Source: an uncultured Mesorhizobium sp. (lineage in GTDB: Bacteria; Pseudomonadota; Alphaproteobacteria; Rhizobiales; Rhizobiaceae). Taken from it: DNA of 10,545 nucleotides. The notes under the pieces were generated by a model. The model saw only the letters and a program-made list of their open reading frames with translations, searched no databases and was not told where the DNA came from. Made by a program: the position numbers and the translations under genes. The stretch spans positions 1-10,545 of the forward strand of contig CATMOC010000084.1 of the NCBI GenBank assembly GCA_950071955.1, given 5' to 3'. Shown in pieces: positions 1-6,857 of this stretch. Every line of letters starts with the position of its first letter. Positions within the stretch are counted from its first letter, which is position 1.

Positions 1-91
1 ACTCGCCCCGCATATGTCCAGCGCCGAGCAGCAGGCCCCAAGCTCCGGCAAGGACCAGCGCAACGACCAGCTGCGCCGTCCGCCCCGTCAC
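1..91 (-). CDS. CHASE2-domain class III adenylate/guanylate cyclase, N-terminal fragment
   Basis: Thirty codons are visible on the minus strand from a GTG start at 91, and the rest lies beyond position 1. The peptide is a short basic stretch (VTGRTAQ), a hydrophobic segment (LVVALVLAGAWGLLLGAG) and then HMRGE. A membrane anchor followed by G-H-x-R-G-E is how many rhizobial CHASE2-cyclase proteins begin. In that family an extracytoplasmic CHASE2 sensor is followed by transmembrane helices and a cytosolic cyclase domain. The preceding gene encodes a secreted FecR-domain protein, a common partner of CHASE2 cyclases, and the gap between them is only 15 bp, which suggests co-transcription. The FecR stop codon TAG (107-109) is in the same frame, so the start must lie after it; GTG is the first plausible start, although no good Shine-Dalgarno is seen. 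The cyclase domain itself is not visible, so the call rests on a short motif and context. Confidence 0.5.
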   Translation of the reverse strand, partial: MTGRTAQLVVALVLAGAWGLLLGAGHMRGE

Positions 92-106
92 CGGAAGCGC
101 CGCGTA

Positions 107-619
107 CTAGAGGCCGAAACGGGCAAGCAGCGCATTGACGCGCCTGGCCGGCCAGGTCTTCACCGTCAGCGGCCCCGTGCCCGCGTCGACGTCTACCCCT
201 TCTCCGGCATCCAGCACGACACGCGCCGTGCCGTTGTGGCGGGCGACCGCCACCTGGCCTTCGACGACGAACACCGACGTCTCCGCCCCTTCGGCGTCGA
301 CGGCCCAGCGCGTGCCGCGCACGGCCGCGATCGCTTGCGGGGCGACGACCTCGAAGCCGGAGGTCGCGGCGTTGCCCGACGCCTCGAGCAGCAGCGCCTT
401 GGAGGACAAACTCACCCGGTCGACGGTTCCGTCGCCATTGCGGTCGCGCAGCGTGTATTGCGCGCCCGGCTCGACGGTGATGGTGATGCCCGTGCCGCAG
501 CGCACGACGTGGCGTTGCGTCCCACCGAGTTGTTCGATCGAGCAGCCGGATTGCGCAAAGGCTGGCCCTGCCGCGAAGGCGGCGACCGTGGCGAGACAGA
601 AAATTCCGACCGTTCGCAT
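107..619 (-). CDS. Secreted FecR-domain protein with an EF-hand-like loop
   Basis: This is a 170-residue protein. Residues 1-23 form a signal peptide (MRTVGIFCLATVAAFAAGPAFAQ) predicted to be cut after AQ. The FecR-like domain covers about residues 40-150: a PGAQYTLRD strand, then APQAIAAVRGTRWAVD (94-109) and SVFVVEGQVAVARHNG, which match the family's RGTxWxV and V-x-G-x-V-x-V signatures. The start at 619 is chosen because AGGAGGG lies 7-8 bases upstream; a longer in-frame version from 700 would place the signal peptide internally. Two cysteines (26 and 41) could form a disulfide. Residues 59-67 (DRNGDGTVD) match a calcium-binding DxNxDGxxD loop, unusual inside a FecR domain. It is a free periplasmic domain, not the membrane-anchored anti-sigma FecR of iron uptake. 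The next gene begins 15 bp downstream and looks like a CHASE2 cyclase, so it may act as that sensor's periplasmic partner (inference). Confidence 0.8.
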   Translation of the reverse strand: MRTVGIFCLATVAAFAAGPAFAQSGCSIEQLGGTQRHVVRCGTGITITVEPGAQYTLRDRNGDGTVDRVSLSSKALLLEASGNAATSGFEVVAPQAIAAVRGTRWAVDAEGAETSVFVVEGQVAVARHNGTARVVLDAGEGVDVDAGTGPLTVKTWPARRVNALLARFGL

Positions 620-769
620 CTTAAGCCCTCCTGGGCCCGGCCCCTGCGGGGAGTGCGATCTTCGCAGGTACGGAGAGACCAACGTCACCCGACCGAGCAT
701 GTCGGCGCGAGTGTCACACGGTTATGCCGTGGAAGCCAGTCCCCCGTTACCGTCGGCGCGGCCGTGCGG

Positions 770-1909
770 TCAGTTTTCCAGCGCCTCGCCGATGGCGCGA
801 AAGAGGTGGATCGTCTCGGTCTCGCGGAAGGAGGTCTCGTCGTTCGTGGTGCCGTAGTTGCGGCTGGCCGAGAGCTTCACGATCACGAGCCCGCGGCCCG
901 GATGCACGTAGACGAACTGGTTGTAGACGCCGATAGCGGAGAATTCCCCCTCGTCGTAGGGAAGCCACCACTGGTATCCGTAGCTGAAGATCGTGTTGGC
1001 GAGCCCCGTGCTGCCCGCCTTCAGATGCGGCGCGTCGGCGGTGACGGAGGCGTTCACCCATTCGGCCGGCACGACCTGCCGGCCACGCCACTTGCCGCCG
1101 TTGCGGTAGAGTTCGCCGATCTTGGCGTAGTCGCGCGCGGTGGCGTTGAGGCCGCCATAGGCCATCTCCATGCCGGTCTCGTCGATCAGCCAGTGCGCAT
1201 CGTGCTCCATGCCGAGCGGATGCCAGAGCTTCTCTTCCATGTAGTCGCGGATCGGGCGTCCGGTCACCTTTTTTAGAAGCATCCCGAGCACTTGCGTGTC
1301 GGTGCTGTTGTAGAGGTTGTAGGTTCCCGGAGCGTGCTCCCGTTCCAGCGTGGCGGCGAAGTCGTTGAATGACCCGCCATGGGCGAAGATCGACACGAAG
1401 CGGTTGATATCTGAATTCGGGTCGCTGTAGTCCTCGTTCCAGCGGGCGCCGGACGACATCTGCAGCACGTCCTTGATGCGCGCGCCGTCGTAGGCGGAGC
1501 CCTTCAGTTCCGGCAGATGGTCGACGATCTGTTCCTCCACCGAGCCGAACCCGCCTTCAGCCTGCGCGATGCCCAGCGCGGCCGAGACGAAGCTCTTGGC
1601 CACCGACATGGAGACCCAGGTGGTCGTGGGGCTGCCGGTGAGCCAGTAGCGTTCGAGCCGCATCGCGCCGTCCTTGATGACGAGCAGCGCTACTGTGTCG
1701 GTCTCGCCCAGGAACGCCATTGTGTCCTTCGCGGCGCCCTCGTGCATGAAGTTCTGGGGCAGCTCTATCGGCTCGCCCTGGGGGAAGACGAAGGGTTCCG
1801 GCGAGGCCGTCATCGTGGCGACCGGGAAGATCTCGTGCACGCGGCCGAACGTGTCGTCCTGCCGCGCGCCCGAAAACAGGCTGGAGGCATATTTCAGTCG
1901 TTCGTTCAT
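770..1909 (-). CDS. Class C beta-lactamase-family serine hydrolase
   Basis: This 379-residue protein has the serine beta-lactamase/esterase fold. The nucleophile motif SxxK is S102-V-A-K105 within WVSMSVAKSF, and the second catalytic motif is Y200-N-S202 within NLYNSTD. A C-terminal beta-strand segment, YNQFVYVHPGRGLVIVKLS, corresponds to the third active-site wall. Family members include EstB-type esterases, D-aminopeptidases and the 6-aminohexanoate oligomer hydrolase NylB, and the full length is normal for this group. There is no signal peptide, so it is probably cytosolic, which argues against a role as a secreted beta-lactamase; the substrate cannot be inferred. It starts 41 bp after the hemB stop in the same direction and is probably in the hemB transcription unit. 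The start ATG has an AGAGGGG element about 9 bases upstream. Confidence 0.88.
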   Translation of the reverse strand: MNERLKYASSLFSGARQDDTFGRVHEIFPVATMTASPEPFVFPQGEPIELPQNFMHEGAAKDTMAFLGETDTVALLVIKDGAMRLERYWLTGSPTTTWVSMSVAKSFVSAALGIAQAEGGFGSVEEQIVDHLPELKGSAYDGARIKDVLQMSSGARWNEDYSDPNSDINRFVSIFAHGGSFNDFAATLEREHAPGTYNLYNSTDTQVLGMLLKKVTGRPIRDYMEEKLWHPLGMEHDAHWLIDETGMEMAYGGLNATARDYAKIGELYRNGGKWRGRQVVPAEWVNASVTADAPHLKAGSTGLANTIFSYGYQWWLPYDEGEFSAIGVYNQFVYVHPGRGLVIVKLSASRNYGTTNDETSFRETETIHLFRAIGEALEN

Positions 1910-1950
1910 CCCCGTCCGCCCCTCTTTGAAATCATCGTCCCGCCGTCGCG

Positions 1951-2982
1951 TCAGCCCTTCAGCAACTCCGCCACCTCGGGGGCGAAATAGGTGAGGATGC
2001 CGTCGCAGCCCGCCCGCTTGAAGGCGGCCAGCGATTCCATCATGACCTTCTCGCCGTCGATCCAGCCGTTGGCGGCGGCCGCCTTGATCATCGCGTATTC
2101 TCCGGACACCTGGTAGGCGAAGGTCGGCACCTCGAGTTCCCGTTTCACACGGTTGCAGATGTCGAGATAGGGCAGGCCGGGCTTGACCATCAGCATGTCG
2201 GCGCCCTCGAGCACGTCCTGCTCGGCCTCGCGCACGGCTTCCTCCGAATTGGCGTGGTCGATGTAGTAGGTCTTCTTGTCGCCCTTAAGCAGGCCGGCGG
2301 TGCCGATCGCCTCGCGGTAGGGGCCGTAATAGGCCGAGGCGAACTTGGTGGCGTAGGACATGATCGCCACGTCCTGGAAGCCGTTCGCGTCGAGCGCGTC
2401 GCGGATCGCGCCGATGCGGCCGTCCATCATGTCCGAGGGCGCGATGATGTCGGCGCCCGCCGCCGCCTGGAGGACGGCGGCCTGTGCGACCTGGGATACG
2501 GTCTCGTCGTTGACGATGATGCCATCGCGCAGGATGCCGTCGTGGCCGTGGCTGGTGAAGGGGTCGAGGGCTGCGTCGGTAATGATGCCGATCTCCGGCA
2601 CCGCCGCCTTGATGGCGCGGCTCGCCCGGTTGAGGATGTTGTCGGCGTTGAGGATTTCCGAGCCGGTCTGGTCGCGCAGCGAGCGATCGACGTTGGGGAA
2701 GGTCGCAATCGCCGGCACGCCGAGCTTCGCCGCCCTCTCGACCTCCTTGATCGCGACGTCGAGGGTCATGCGGAAGACGCCGGGCATGGCGTCGATCGGC
2801 TCTCGTCGGCCTTCGCCCTCGATCACGAAGATCGGCCAGATCAGGTCGTCGACCGTCAGCCGGTTCTCCTGCACCAGCCGCCGGGACCAGTCTGCCTTGC
2901 GCATGCGCCGGAGCCGGCGGGAGCCGGTGATCTCGTCCACGGTGCGGCGGCCCGTCTTCAAGTCGCGAAACATCCTGTTCAT
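1951..2982 (-). CDS. hemB: Delta-aminolevulinic acid dehydratase (porphobilinogen synthase)
   Basis: HemB condenses two 5-aminolevulinate molecules into porphobilinogen (EC 4.2.1.24), the second step of the C5-independent part of tetrapyrrole synthesis, in the cytosol. The 343 residues are full length. The two Schiff-base lysines are K213 in SYATKFASAYYGPYR and K267 in MLMVKPGLPYLD. The metal region reads DAALDPFTSHGHDG (136-149), with Asp/Ala where zinc enzymes have cysteines. This is the cysteine-free, magnesium-dependent type known from Bradyrhizobium and Pseudomonas. The N-terminal arm (RLRRMRKADWSRRLVQE) is also typical and supports the ATG at 2982, which has GGGAGA 7 bases upstream. It is the first gene of its minus-strand unit and diverges from the acyl-CoA hydrolase gene at 3120. 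The dense antisense frames over it are high-GC shadows. Confidence 0.97.
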   Translation of the reverse strand: MNRMFRDLKTGRRTVDEITGSRRLRRMRKADWSRRLVQENRLTVDDLIWPIFVIEGEGRREPIDAMPGVFRMTLDVAIKEVERAAKLGVPAIATFPNVDRSLRDQTGSEILNADNILNRASRAIKAAVPEIGIITDAALDPFTSHGHDGILRDGIIVNDETVSQVAQAAVLQAAAGADIIAPSDMMDGRIGAIRDALDANGFQDVAIMSYATKFASAYYGPYREAIGTAGLLKGDKKTYYIDHANSEEAVREAEQDVLEGADMLMVKPGLPYLDICNRVKRELEVPTFAYQVSGEYAMIKAAAANGWIDGEKVMMESLAAFKRAGCDGILTYFAPEVAELLKG

Positions 2983-3041
2983 GGCTCTTCTCCCGTCGGC
3001 GGAGTGTTATCATGCGCGGGCGCTCGACAAAATGCGCAAGC

Positions 3042-3057
3042 CAGCCGTAACCGGCTG
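3042..3057. promoter_or_regulatory. Inverted repeat between divergent hemB and acyl-CoA hydrolase genes
   Basis: The sequence CAGCCG-TAAC-CGGCTG forms perfect 6-bp arms around a 4-base spacer, in the middle of the 137-bp region between two divergent starts. It could be a dimer operator or a small hairpin at a transcript 5' end. No regulator can be named, and in GC-rich DNA an IR this short can occur by chance. Confidence 0.22.
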
Positions 3058-3062
3058 TGCCA

Positions 3063-3091
3063 TTGACGCGTCGGCAGCGCCTGCTTAAGCC
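3063..3091 (+). promoter_or_regulatory. Candidate sigma-70-type promoter for the acyl-CoA hydrolase operon
   Basis: TTGACG at 3063-3068 is a good -35 element for alphaproteobacterial housekeeping sigma. A 17-base spacer leads to TAAGCC at 3086-3091, a weak -10 element. Transcription would begin near 3098, giving a leader of about 20 bases before the ATG at 3120. The position suits the gene, but the -10 match is poor, so confidence is low. Confidence 0.27.
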
Positions 3092-3119
3092 TCGATCCAC
3101 TGAAACGGAAGGGCTTTCG

Positions 3120-4166
3120 ATGGACTTCGGAGGAGGCGACGAGATCCGCTTCGAGCGGCAGGGCGCTGCCGGCATCGTGACGCTGACGCGTCCCAAGGCG
3201 CTCAACGCCATCACGCACCGGATGGTGCTCGCGCTCACCCGCGCGCTTGACGAATGGCAGTCCGACGACGCCGTATCGGTCGTGGTCGTCAAGGCCGAGG
3301 GACGCGCTTTTTCGGCCGGAGGCGACATCCTGCGCATCTACGAGGCGGGAAAGGCCGGCGGTTTTCCCGTCGAGTTCTTCGCCGACGAGTATCGGCTGAA
3401 CGCGGCCATCGCCCGGTTCGAGAAGCCCTATGTCTCGCTGATCGACGGCATCGTGATGGGCGGCGGCGTCGGCATATCGGTGCACGGCAGCCACCGCCTC
3501 CTCACCGAGAACGCCGTCTTCGCCATGCCGGAAGTTGGCATCGGCTTCTTCCCCGACGTCGGCGGCAGCTTCTTCCTGCCGCGGCTGAAGAACTGCTTCG
3601 GCTCCTGGCTCGGGCTTACCGGCGACCGCATCCGTTTCGGCGACGCGCTATGGAGCGGCATCGCCACCCATGCGGTGCATTCCGCCGATCTGGGCGCGAT
3701 CGTCGCGGCACTGGCCGAGACGGGCGATCCCGACGAAGTCTGCGAACGCTTTGCGTTCGAACCCCCGCGCGAGACCGAAGACGCGTCGCTGTCCTCGATC
3801 GGTCGGCATTTCTCGCTGGAGTCCATCAGCGACATCCTGGTCAGCCTGGGGCAGGGGCGCGAGCACGGCGACGAATTCGCGGGCAAGGCGCTGGCGACGA
3901 TCCGCACCCGCTCGCCGACCAGTCTCCACGTCGCGCACCGGCAGATCCTCGCGGGTGGCATGCTGAGCATGGACGAGTGCATGCGCATGGAGTTCCGCAT
4001 TCTCAACCGAATGCTCAAGGGACATGATTTCTACGAGGGCATCCGCGCCGTCCTCATCGACAAGGGATCGAAGCCGGATTGGAAACCTGCGACGATCGAG
4101 GAGGTTGGCGAAGCGGAGATCGAAGCCTATTTCGCGCCGCTCGGGGATTCGGAGCTGGCCGTGTGA
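3120..4166 (+). CDS. 3-hydroxyisobutyryl-CoA hydrolase-like enoyl-CoA hydratase family protein
   Basis: This 348-residue crotonase-fold protein is of the type that hydrolyses 3-hydroxyisobutyryl-CoA to 3-hydroxyisobutyrate and CoA in valine breakdown (EC 3.1.2.4). The oxyanion-hole segments are AFSAGGDI (63-70) and DGIVMGGGVGIS (109-120). The catalytic block MPEVGIGFFPDVGGSFFLPR (136-155) carries the Glu138/Asp146 pair that corresponds to the catalytic acid residues of HIBCH. The C-terminal DFYEGIRAVLIDKGSKPDWKP is diagnostic of this subfamily and separates it from ordinary enoyl-CoA hydratases, which are also about 90 residues shorter. One deviation is DKGSKP where the family usually has DKDxxP. 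ATG 3120 is preferred over an upstream in-frame GTG (3057) because GGAAGGG lies about 8 bases before it and because the extra N-terminus would not resemble the family. The next gene overlaps its stop by one base. Confidence 0.9.
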   Translation: MDFGGGDEIRFERQGAAGIVTLTRPKALNAITHRMVLALTRALDEWQSDDAVSVVVVKAEGRAFSAGGDILRIYEAGKAGGFPVEFFADEYRLNAAIARFEKPYVSLIDGIVMGGGVGISVHGSHRLLTENAVFAMPEVGIGFFPDVGGSFFLPRLKNCFGSWLGLTGDRIRFGDALWSGIATHAVHSADLGAIVAALAETGDPDEVCERFAFEPPRETEDASLSSIGRHFSLESISDILVSLGQGREHGDEFAGKALATIRTRSPTSLHVAHRQILAGGMLSMDECMRMEFRILNRMLKGHDFYEGIRAVLIDKGSKPDWKPATIEEVGEAEIEAYFAPLGDSELAV

Positions 4167-4585
4167 TGGAGGAGGATTTCGATGGCCCGGTCCTGCGGCC
4201 GGCGTTGATCGACAGCCTTTTCGAGGCCTTTCTCCGGATCGTGGCGGCCTACAGCCTGCTGTTCGGGGTCTTCTACTGGGTACGGCTGATCGGATTCTAT
4301 CCGGGCCCACTATGGCGCTTCGACACCATGCCCGTTGAGTGGCAGGTCGCCTCCGTCGTCCTCGCCGCGCTGTTTCCGATCGCCGGGATCGGCCTTTGGA
4401 TGACCGCGTCCTGGGGGCCGGTGATCTGGTTCATCTGCGCTGCCACGGAAGTGGTGATGTTCCAGGCCATGTCCCCGGTTTTCGGCGAAAGGCACCTGAT
4501 CGTCGCCTCCCACATCCTCGTCGCGGCGATCTACGTCGGGTTCCGCGCGACCTTCTTTTTTCAGCGGCGCCAGGTGCGCGATTGA
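4166..4585 (+). CDS. Four-helix membrane protein, DUF6163-like
   Basis: A 139-residue inner-membrane protein with four hydrophobic segments at about residues 22-44, 60-80, 83-101 and 111-131. Its charged ends are MEEDFDG at the N-terminus and QRRQVRD at the C-terminus. Recognisable stretches are FGVFYWVRLIGFY, LWRFDTMPVEWQVAS and LWMTASWGPVIWFI. I recognise these from small uncharacterised membrane proteins of Hyphomicrobiales annotated as DUF6163, which are commonly found near hemB and the MarR-type ldtR, as here. No catalytic motif is evident and the function is unknown. The start ATG shares its A with the preceding TGA stop (TGATG), a classic translational-coupling overlap, and a GGAG lies upstream inside the previous gene. 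The longer frame from 4079 would overlap the hydrolase by almost 90 bases and is rejected. Confidence 0.85.
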   Translation: MEEDFDGPVLRPALIDSLFEAFLRIVAAYSLLFGVFYWVRLIGFYPGPLWRFDTMPVEWQVASVVLAALFPIAGIGLWMTASWGPVIWFICAATEVVMFQAMSPVFGERHLIVASHILVAAIYVGFRATFFFQRRQVRD

Positions 4586-4624
4586 CGAAAAATTAACGCA
4601 TCCTTCAGTCGATTGTACCGAAAG

Positions 4625-4637
4625 GCCTTGTTAAGGC
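4625..4637. promoter_or_regulatory. Inverted repeat in the ldtR promoter region (candidate MarR-family operator)
   Basis: GCCTT-GTT-AAGGC has perfect 5-bp arms, in the unusually AT-rich 144-bp stretch between the DUF6163-like gene and ldtR. TTGTTA inside it could serve as a -35 element, which would place an operator on the promoter. The core TTGTTAA recurs upstream of ldtP at 5456-5462. MarR-family proteins bind short palindromes and usually regulate their own gene; that LdtR binds here is inference. Confidence 0.32.
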
Positions 4638-4729
4638 TGGCGTTTAAGTCGAATTTTAGGTGTCCGCGATAGGTTGGGGCCAAGGTGAGAAAAAAACAAT
4701 CACCGGCGTCAAACACGAGGCACACAGAC

Positions 4730-5245
4730 ATGATCAACGCACGACAGGCCCAGAAGCCCGTCCCGGTTCACGACGACCGCAAGGACGCGATCCGCTCGCT
4801 CTACCTGGAATCCCTTCAGCTCGTGGAGCGGCTCCACCGCCGGCTGCTGGACGTGATCAAGGACGAGTTCGAACGCAACGGCCGCTCCGACATCAATGCC
4901 GTCCAGGCGCTGCTGCTGTTCAACATCGGCAATTCCGAGCTCACGGCCGGCGAACTGCGCACGCGCGGCTACTATCTCGGCTCCAACGTCTCCTACAATC
5001 TCAAGAAGCTGGTCGACCTCGGCTTCATCAACCACCAGCGCTCGCGGGTCGACCGCCGCTCGGTGCGCGTCAGCCTCACCGGCAAGGGCCAGGAGATCGC
5101 CGAGATCGTCTCCGGCCTCTACGAGCGGCACATCGGCTCGATCGAGCAGGTGGGCGGCATCAACGCCGACGAATTCAAGCAGATGAACAAGTTCCTGCTG
5201 CGTCTCGACCGGTTCTGGAACGACACGATCGCTTACCGCATGTAG
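4730..5245 (+). CDS. ldtR: MarR-family transcriptional regulator LdtR
   Basis: A 171-residue winged-helix regulator. N-terminal dimerisation helices cover about residues 18-50, the helix-turn-helix about 55-100 (NAVQALLLFNIG ... LRTRGYYLGSNVSYNLKKL), and the basic wing about 104-120 (RSRVDRRSVRVSLTGKG). The C-terminal helix ends in DRFWNDTIAYRM. The sequence and its neighbour match LdtR, described in Liberibacter asiaticus and in Sinorhizobium as a regulator of the L,D-transpeptidase gene ldtP and of osmotic-stress tolerance. ldtP is the next gene here, in the same direction. ATG 4730 is chosen over an in-frame GTG at 4685 because GAGG lies about 9 bases upstream and the family begins close to this point. 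No ligand pocket can be assigned from sequence. Confidence 0.92.
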   Translation: MINARQAQKPVPVHDDRKDAIRSLYLESLQLVERLHRRLLDVIKDEFERNGRSDINAVQALLLFNIGNSELTAGELRTRGYYLGSNVSYNLKKLVDLGFINHQRSRVDRRSVRVSLTGKGQEIAEIVSGLYERHIGSIEQVGGINADEFKQMNKFLLRLDRFWNDTIAYRM

Positions 5246-5273
5246 TCTGCGGCCGCGCTTTTCGATCCCGTCT

Positions 5274-5302
5274 TCGGGGCCGGTGCCATGCGCCGGCCCC
5301 GA
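5274..5302 (+). terminator. Strong hairpin after ldtR, probable terminator
   Basis: A 12-bp stem starts 28 bases after the ldtR stop: TCGGGGCCGG pairs with CCGGCCCCGA, extended inward by a T-G and a G-C pair, around a CCATG loop. The following tract is only GTTT, so termination may be weak or factor-assisted. The rest of the 286-bp gap to ldtP holds no gene I can support. Confidence 0.55.
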
Positions 5303-5456
5303 CGCCGTTTGGCCGTCATCTCACCGGTTTGTGTCGGCTGGGGCCTTCATGCGGCCATATTCGGATGGTGTTGAACTTCGAAGCGCCGCGTGGATTTCTT
5401 CGCGACCATTCCGACGGTTTCTCGGCGGCGTATCAGGGGAGACATGGTTGGTGCTT

Positions 5457-5464
5457 TGTTAACA
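5457..5464. promoter_or_regulatory. Palindrome upstream of ldtP, candidate LdtR site
   Basis: TGTTAACA is a perfect 8-bp palindrome 67 bases before the ldtP start. With the flanking T it shares the core TTGTTAA with the inverted repeat before ldtR. In the known LdtR systems ldtP is the direct target, so a shared element before both genes is expected. The match is short and unverified. Confidence 0.3.
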
Positions 5465-5531
5465 GCCCCGACCTATCTTTCCGGCATCGACGACGCGCCT
5501 GCGGCGCGACCACCACAGGGTTGAAGGCATC

Positions 5532-6785
5532 ATGAAGACAGACCGCCGTACTTTCCTTACCGGCGCCGGTGCGATGGCCGCGACCGCGGTTGCCGGATCC
5601 GCGCATGCGCAGGACATCATCCGCGACCTGATCCTCTCGCCGAAGCGCGGAAGCTGGAACGACCAGTTCGACGCGCGCGCTTCCGAGGGCGGCAAGGTGG
5701 CGACCAATCTGCCCATCTTCAGCCCCGAGACCGTGTCCTACGTGGAACAGGCGATCTCGCAGTACATGGGCATCCAGGGGCAGGGCGGCTGGCCGATGGT
5801 TCCCGCCACCAAGAAGCTCCGGCTCGGCGTCGTCGACCCCGACGTGGACATGCTGCGCCGCCGCCTGATGGTCTCGGGCGACCTGTCGTCCAGCGCCGGC
5901 ATCTCGCCCGCCTTCGATTCCTACGTCGACGCCGCCGTCAAGCGCTTCCAGGCCCGCCACGGCCTGCCCGAGGACGGCGTCATGGGCGCCCACACCTATG
6001 CCGCGATGAACGTCTCGGCCTCCGTCCGGCTCGGCCAGCTCGAGACCAACCTGGTGCGCCTGCGCTCCATGTCCGGCTTCCTCGGCGACCGCTACGTGAT
6101 GGTCAACATCCCGGCCGCCCAGATCGAGGCGGTGGAGAACGGCCGCGTCGTGTCGCGCCACACCGCGATCGTCGGCAAGATCGACCGCCAGACGCCGATC
6201 CTCAACTCCCAGATCAACGAAGTGATCGTCAATCCGTACTGGAACGCGCCAGAATCGATCGTCCGCAAGGACATCATCCCGCTGATGCGCAAGAACCCGA
6301 ACTACCTGAAAGACAACTTCATCCGCATCCTCGGTCCCGGCGGCGTCGAGGTCGATCCCATGACGATCGACTGGAACACGGAAGAGGCGGCCAAGCTGCA
6401 CTTCCGCCAGGATCCGGGCAAGATCAACGCCATGGCCTCGGTGAAGATCAACTTCCCGAACCCGCACGCCGTCTATATGCACGACACCCCGCAGCAGAGC
6501 CTCTTCAACAATCTGATGCGCTTCGATTCCTCGGGCTGCGTGCGCGTCCAGAACGTGCGCGATCTCGTGACCTGGCTCCTGCGCGACACGCCCGGCTGGG
6601 ATCGCCAGCGCTTCGAGCAGACCATCAAGACCGGCGAGAGCACCCCCGTCGCGCTGTCGACGCCGGTGCCGGTCTACTTCACCTACATCTCGGCCTGGTC
6701 GACCGGCGACCGCGTCGTCCACTTCCGCGACGACATCTACGGCCGAGACGGTGTCGAGGAACTGATGCTGTCCTCGGCTCTCTGA
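5532..6785 (+). CDS. ldtP: Exported L,D-transpeptidase (YkuD domain)
   Basis: This 417-residue envelope enzyme forms 3-3 cross-links in peptidoglycan or attaches partners to it. Residues 1-27 are a Tat-like export signal (DRRTFLTGAGAMAATAVAGS, then AHAQ). A peptidoglycan-binding domain of the PG_binding_1 type lies at about 105-160 (FDSYVDAAVKRFQARHGLPE ... GAHTYAAMN). The YkuD catalytic domain covers about 187-350, with H317 in VYMHDTP and the nucleophile C336 in RFDSSGCVRV. The catalytic motif is SSGC-V-R rather than the commoner SHGC-x-R/N, a variant frequent in Gram-negative long-form enzymes. ATG 5532 has GAAGG about 6 bases upstream. It follows ldtR, whose product regulates this gene in related bacteria, and is closed by a strong terminator. 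A 455-codon antisense frame covering the whole gene is a composition artefact. Confidence 0.93.
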   Translation: MKTDRRTFLTGAGAMAATAVAGSAHAQDIIRDLILSPKRGSWNDQFDARASEGGKVATNLPIFSPETVSYVEQAISQYMGIQGQGGWPMVPATKKLRLGVVDPDVDMLRRRLMVSGDLSSSAGISPAFDSYVDAAVKRFQARHGLPEDGVMGAHTYAAMNVSASVRLGQLETNLVRLRSMSGFLGDRYVMVNIPAAQIEAVENGRVVSRHTAIVGKIDRQTPILNSQINEVIVNPYWNAPESIVRKDIIPLMRKNPNYLKDNFIRILGPGGVEVDPMTIDWNTEEAAKLHFRQDPGKINAMASVKINFPNPHAVYMHDTPQQSLFNNLMRFDSSGCVRVQNVRDLVTWLLRDTPGWDRQRFEQTIKTGESTPVALSTPVPVYFTYISAWSTGDRVVHFRDDIYGRDGVEELMLSSAL

Positions 6786-6806
6786 GCCCGGCAAACGCAA
6801 TCGCGC

Positions 6807-6840
6807 AAAGGCCGTCCTCGCGGGCGGCCTTTGGCATTTT
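6807..6840 (+). terminator. Rho-independent terminator of ldtP
   Basis: The hairpin begins 21 bases after the ldtP stop: AAAGGCCGTCC pairs with GGGCGGCCTTT (one T-G pair) around a TCGC loop, followed by GGCATTTT. It lies between the convergent ldtP and YcaO genes. Read in reverse the stem is intact but is followed only by TTT then GC, so it would serve the YcaO transcript less well. Confidence 0.85.
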
Positions 6841-6857
6841 CCGCCAGGTTTCGGCCG

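Noticed and set aside
14..1276. Plus-strand 420-codon open frame across the left end
   Set aside because: It is antisense to the FecR and serine hydrolase genes, is arginine/histidine/proline-rich with no domain, and is typical of shadow frames in high-GC DNA.
2285..3337. Minus-strand 350-codon frame overlapping hemB in another frame
   Set aside because: It is arginine-rich out-of-frame translation of hemB and of the opposite strand of the hydrolase gene.
5433..6800. Minus-strand 455-codon open frame opposite ldtP
   Set aside because: It reads as valine/aspartate/histidine-rich low-information sequence exactly mirroring ldtP, whose domains and catalytic residues are clear.
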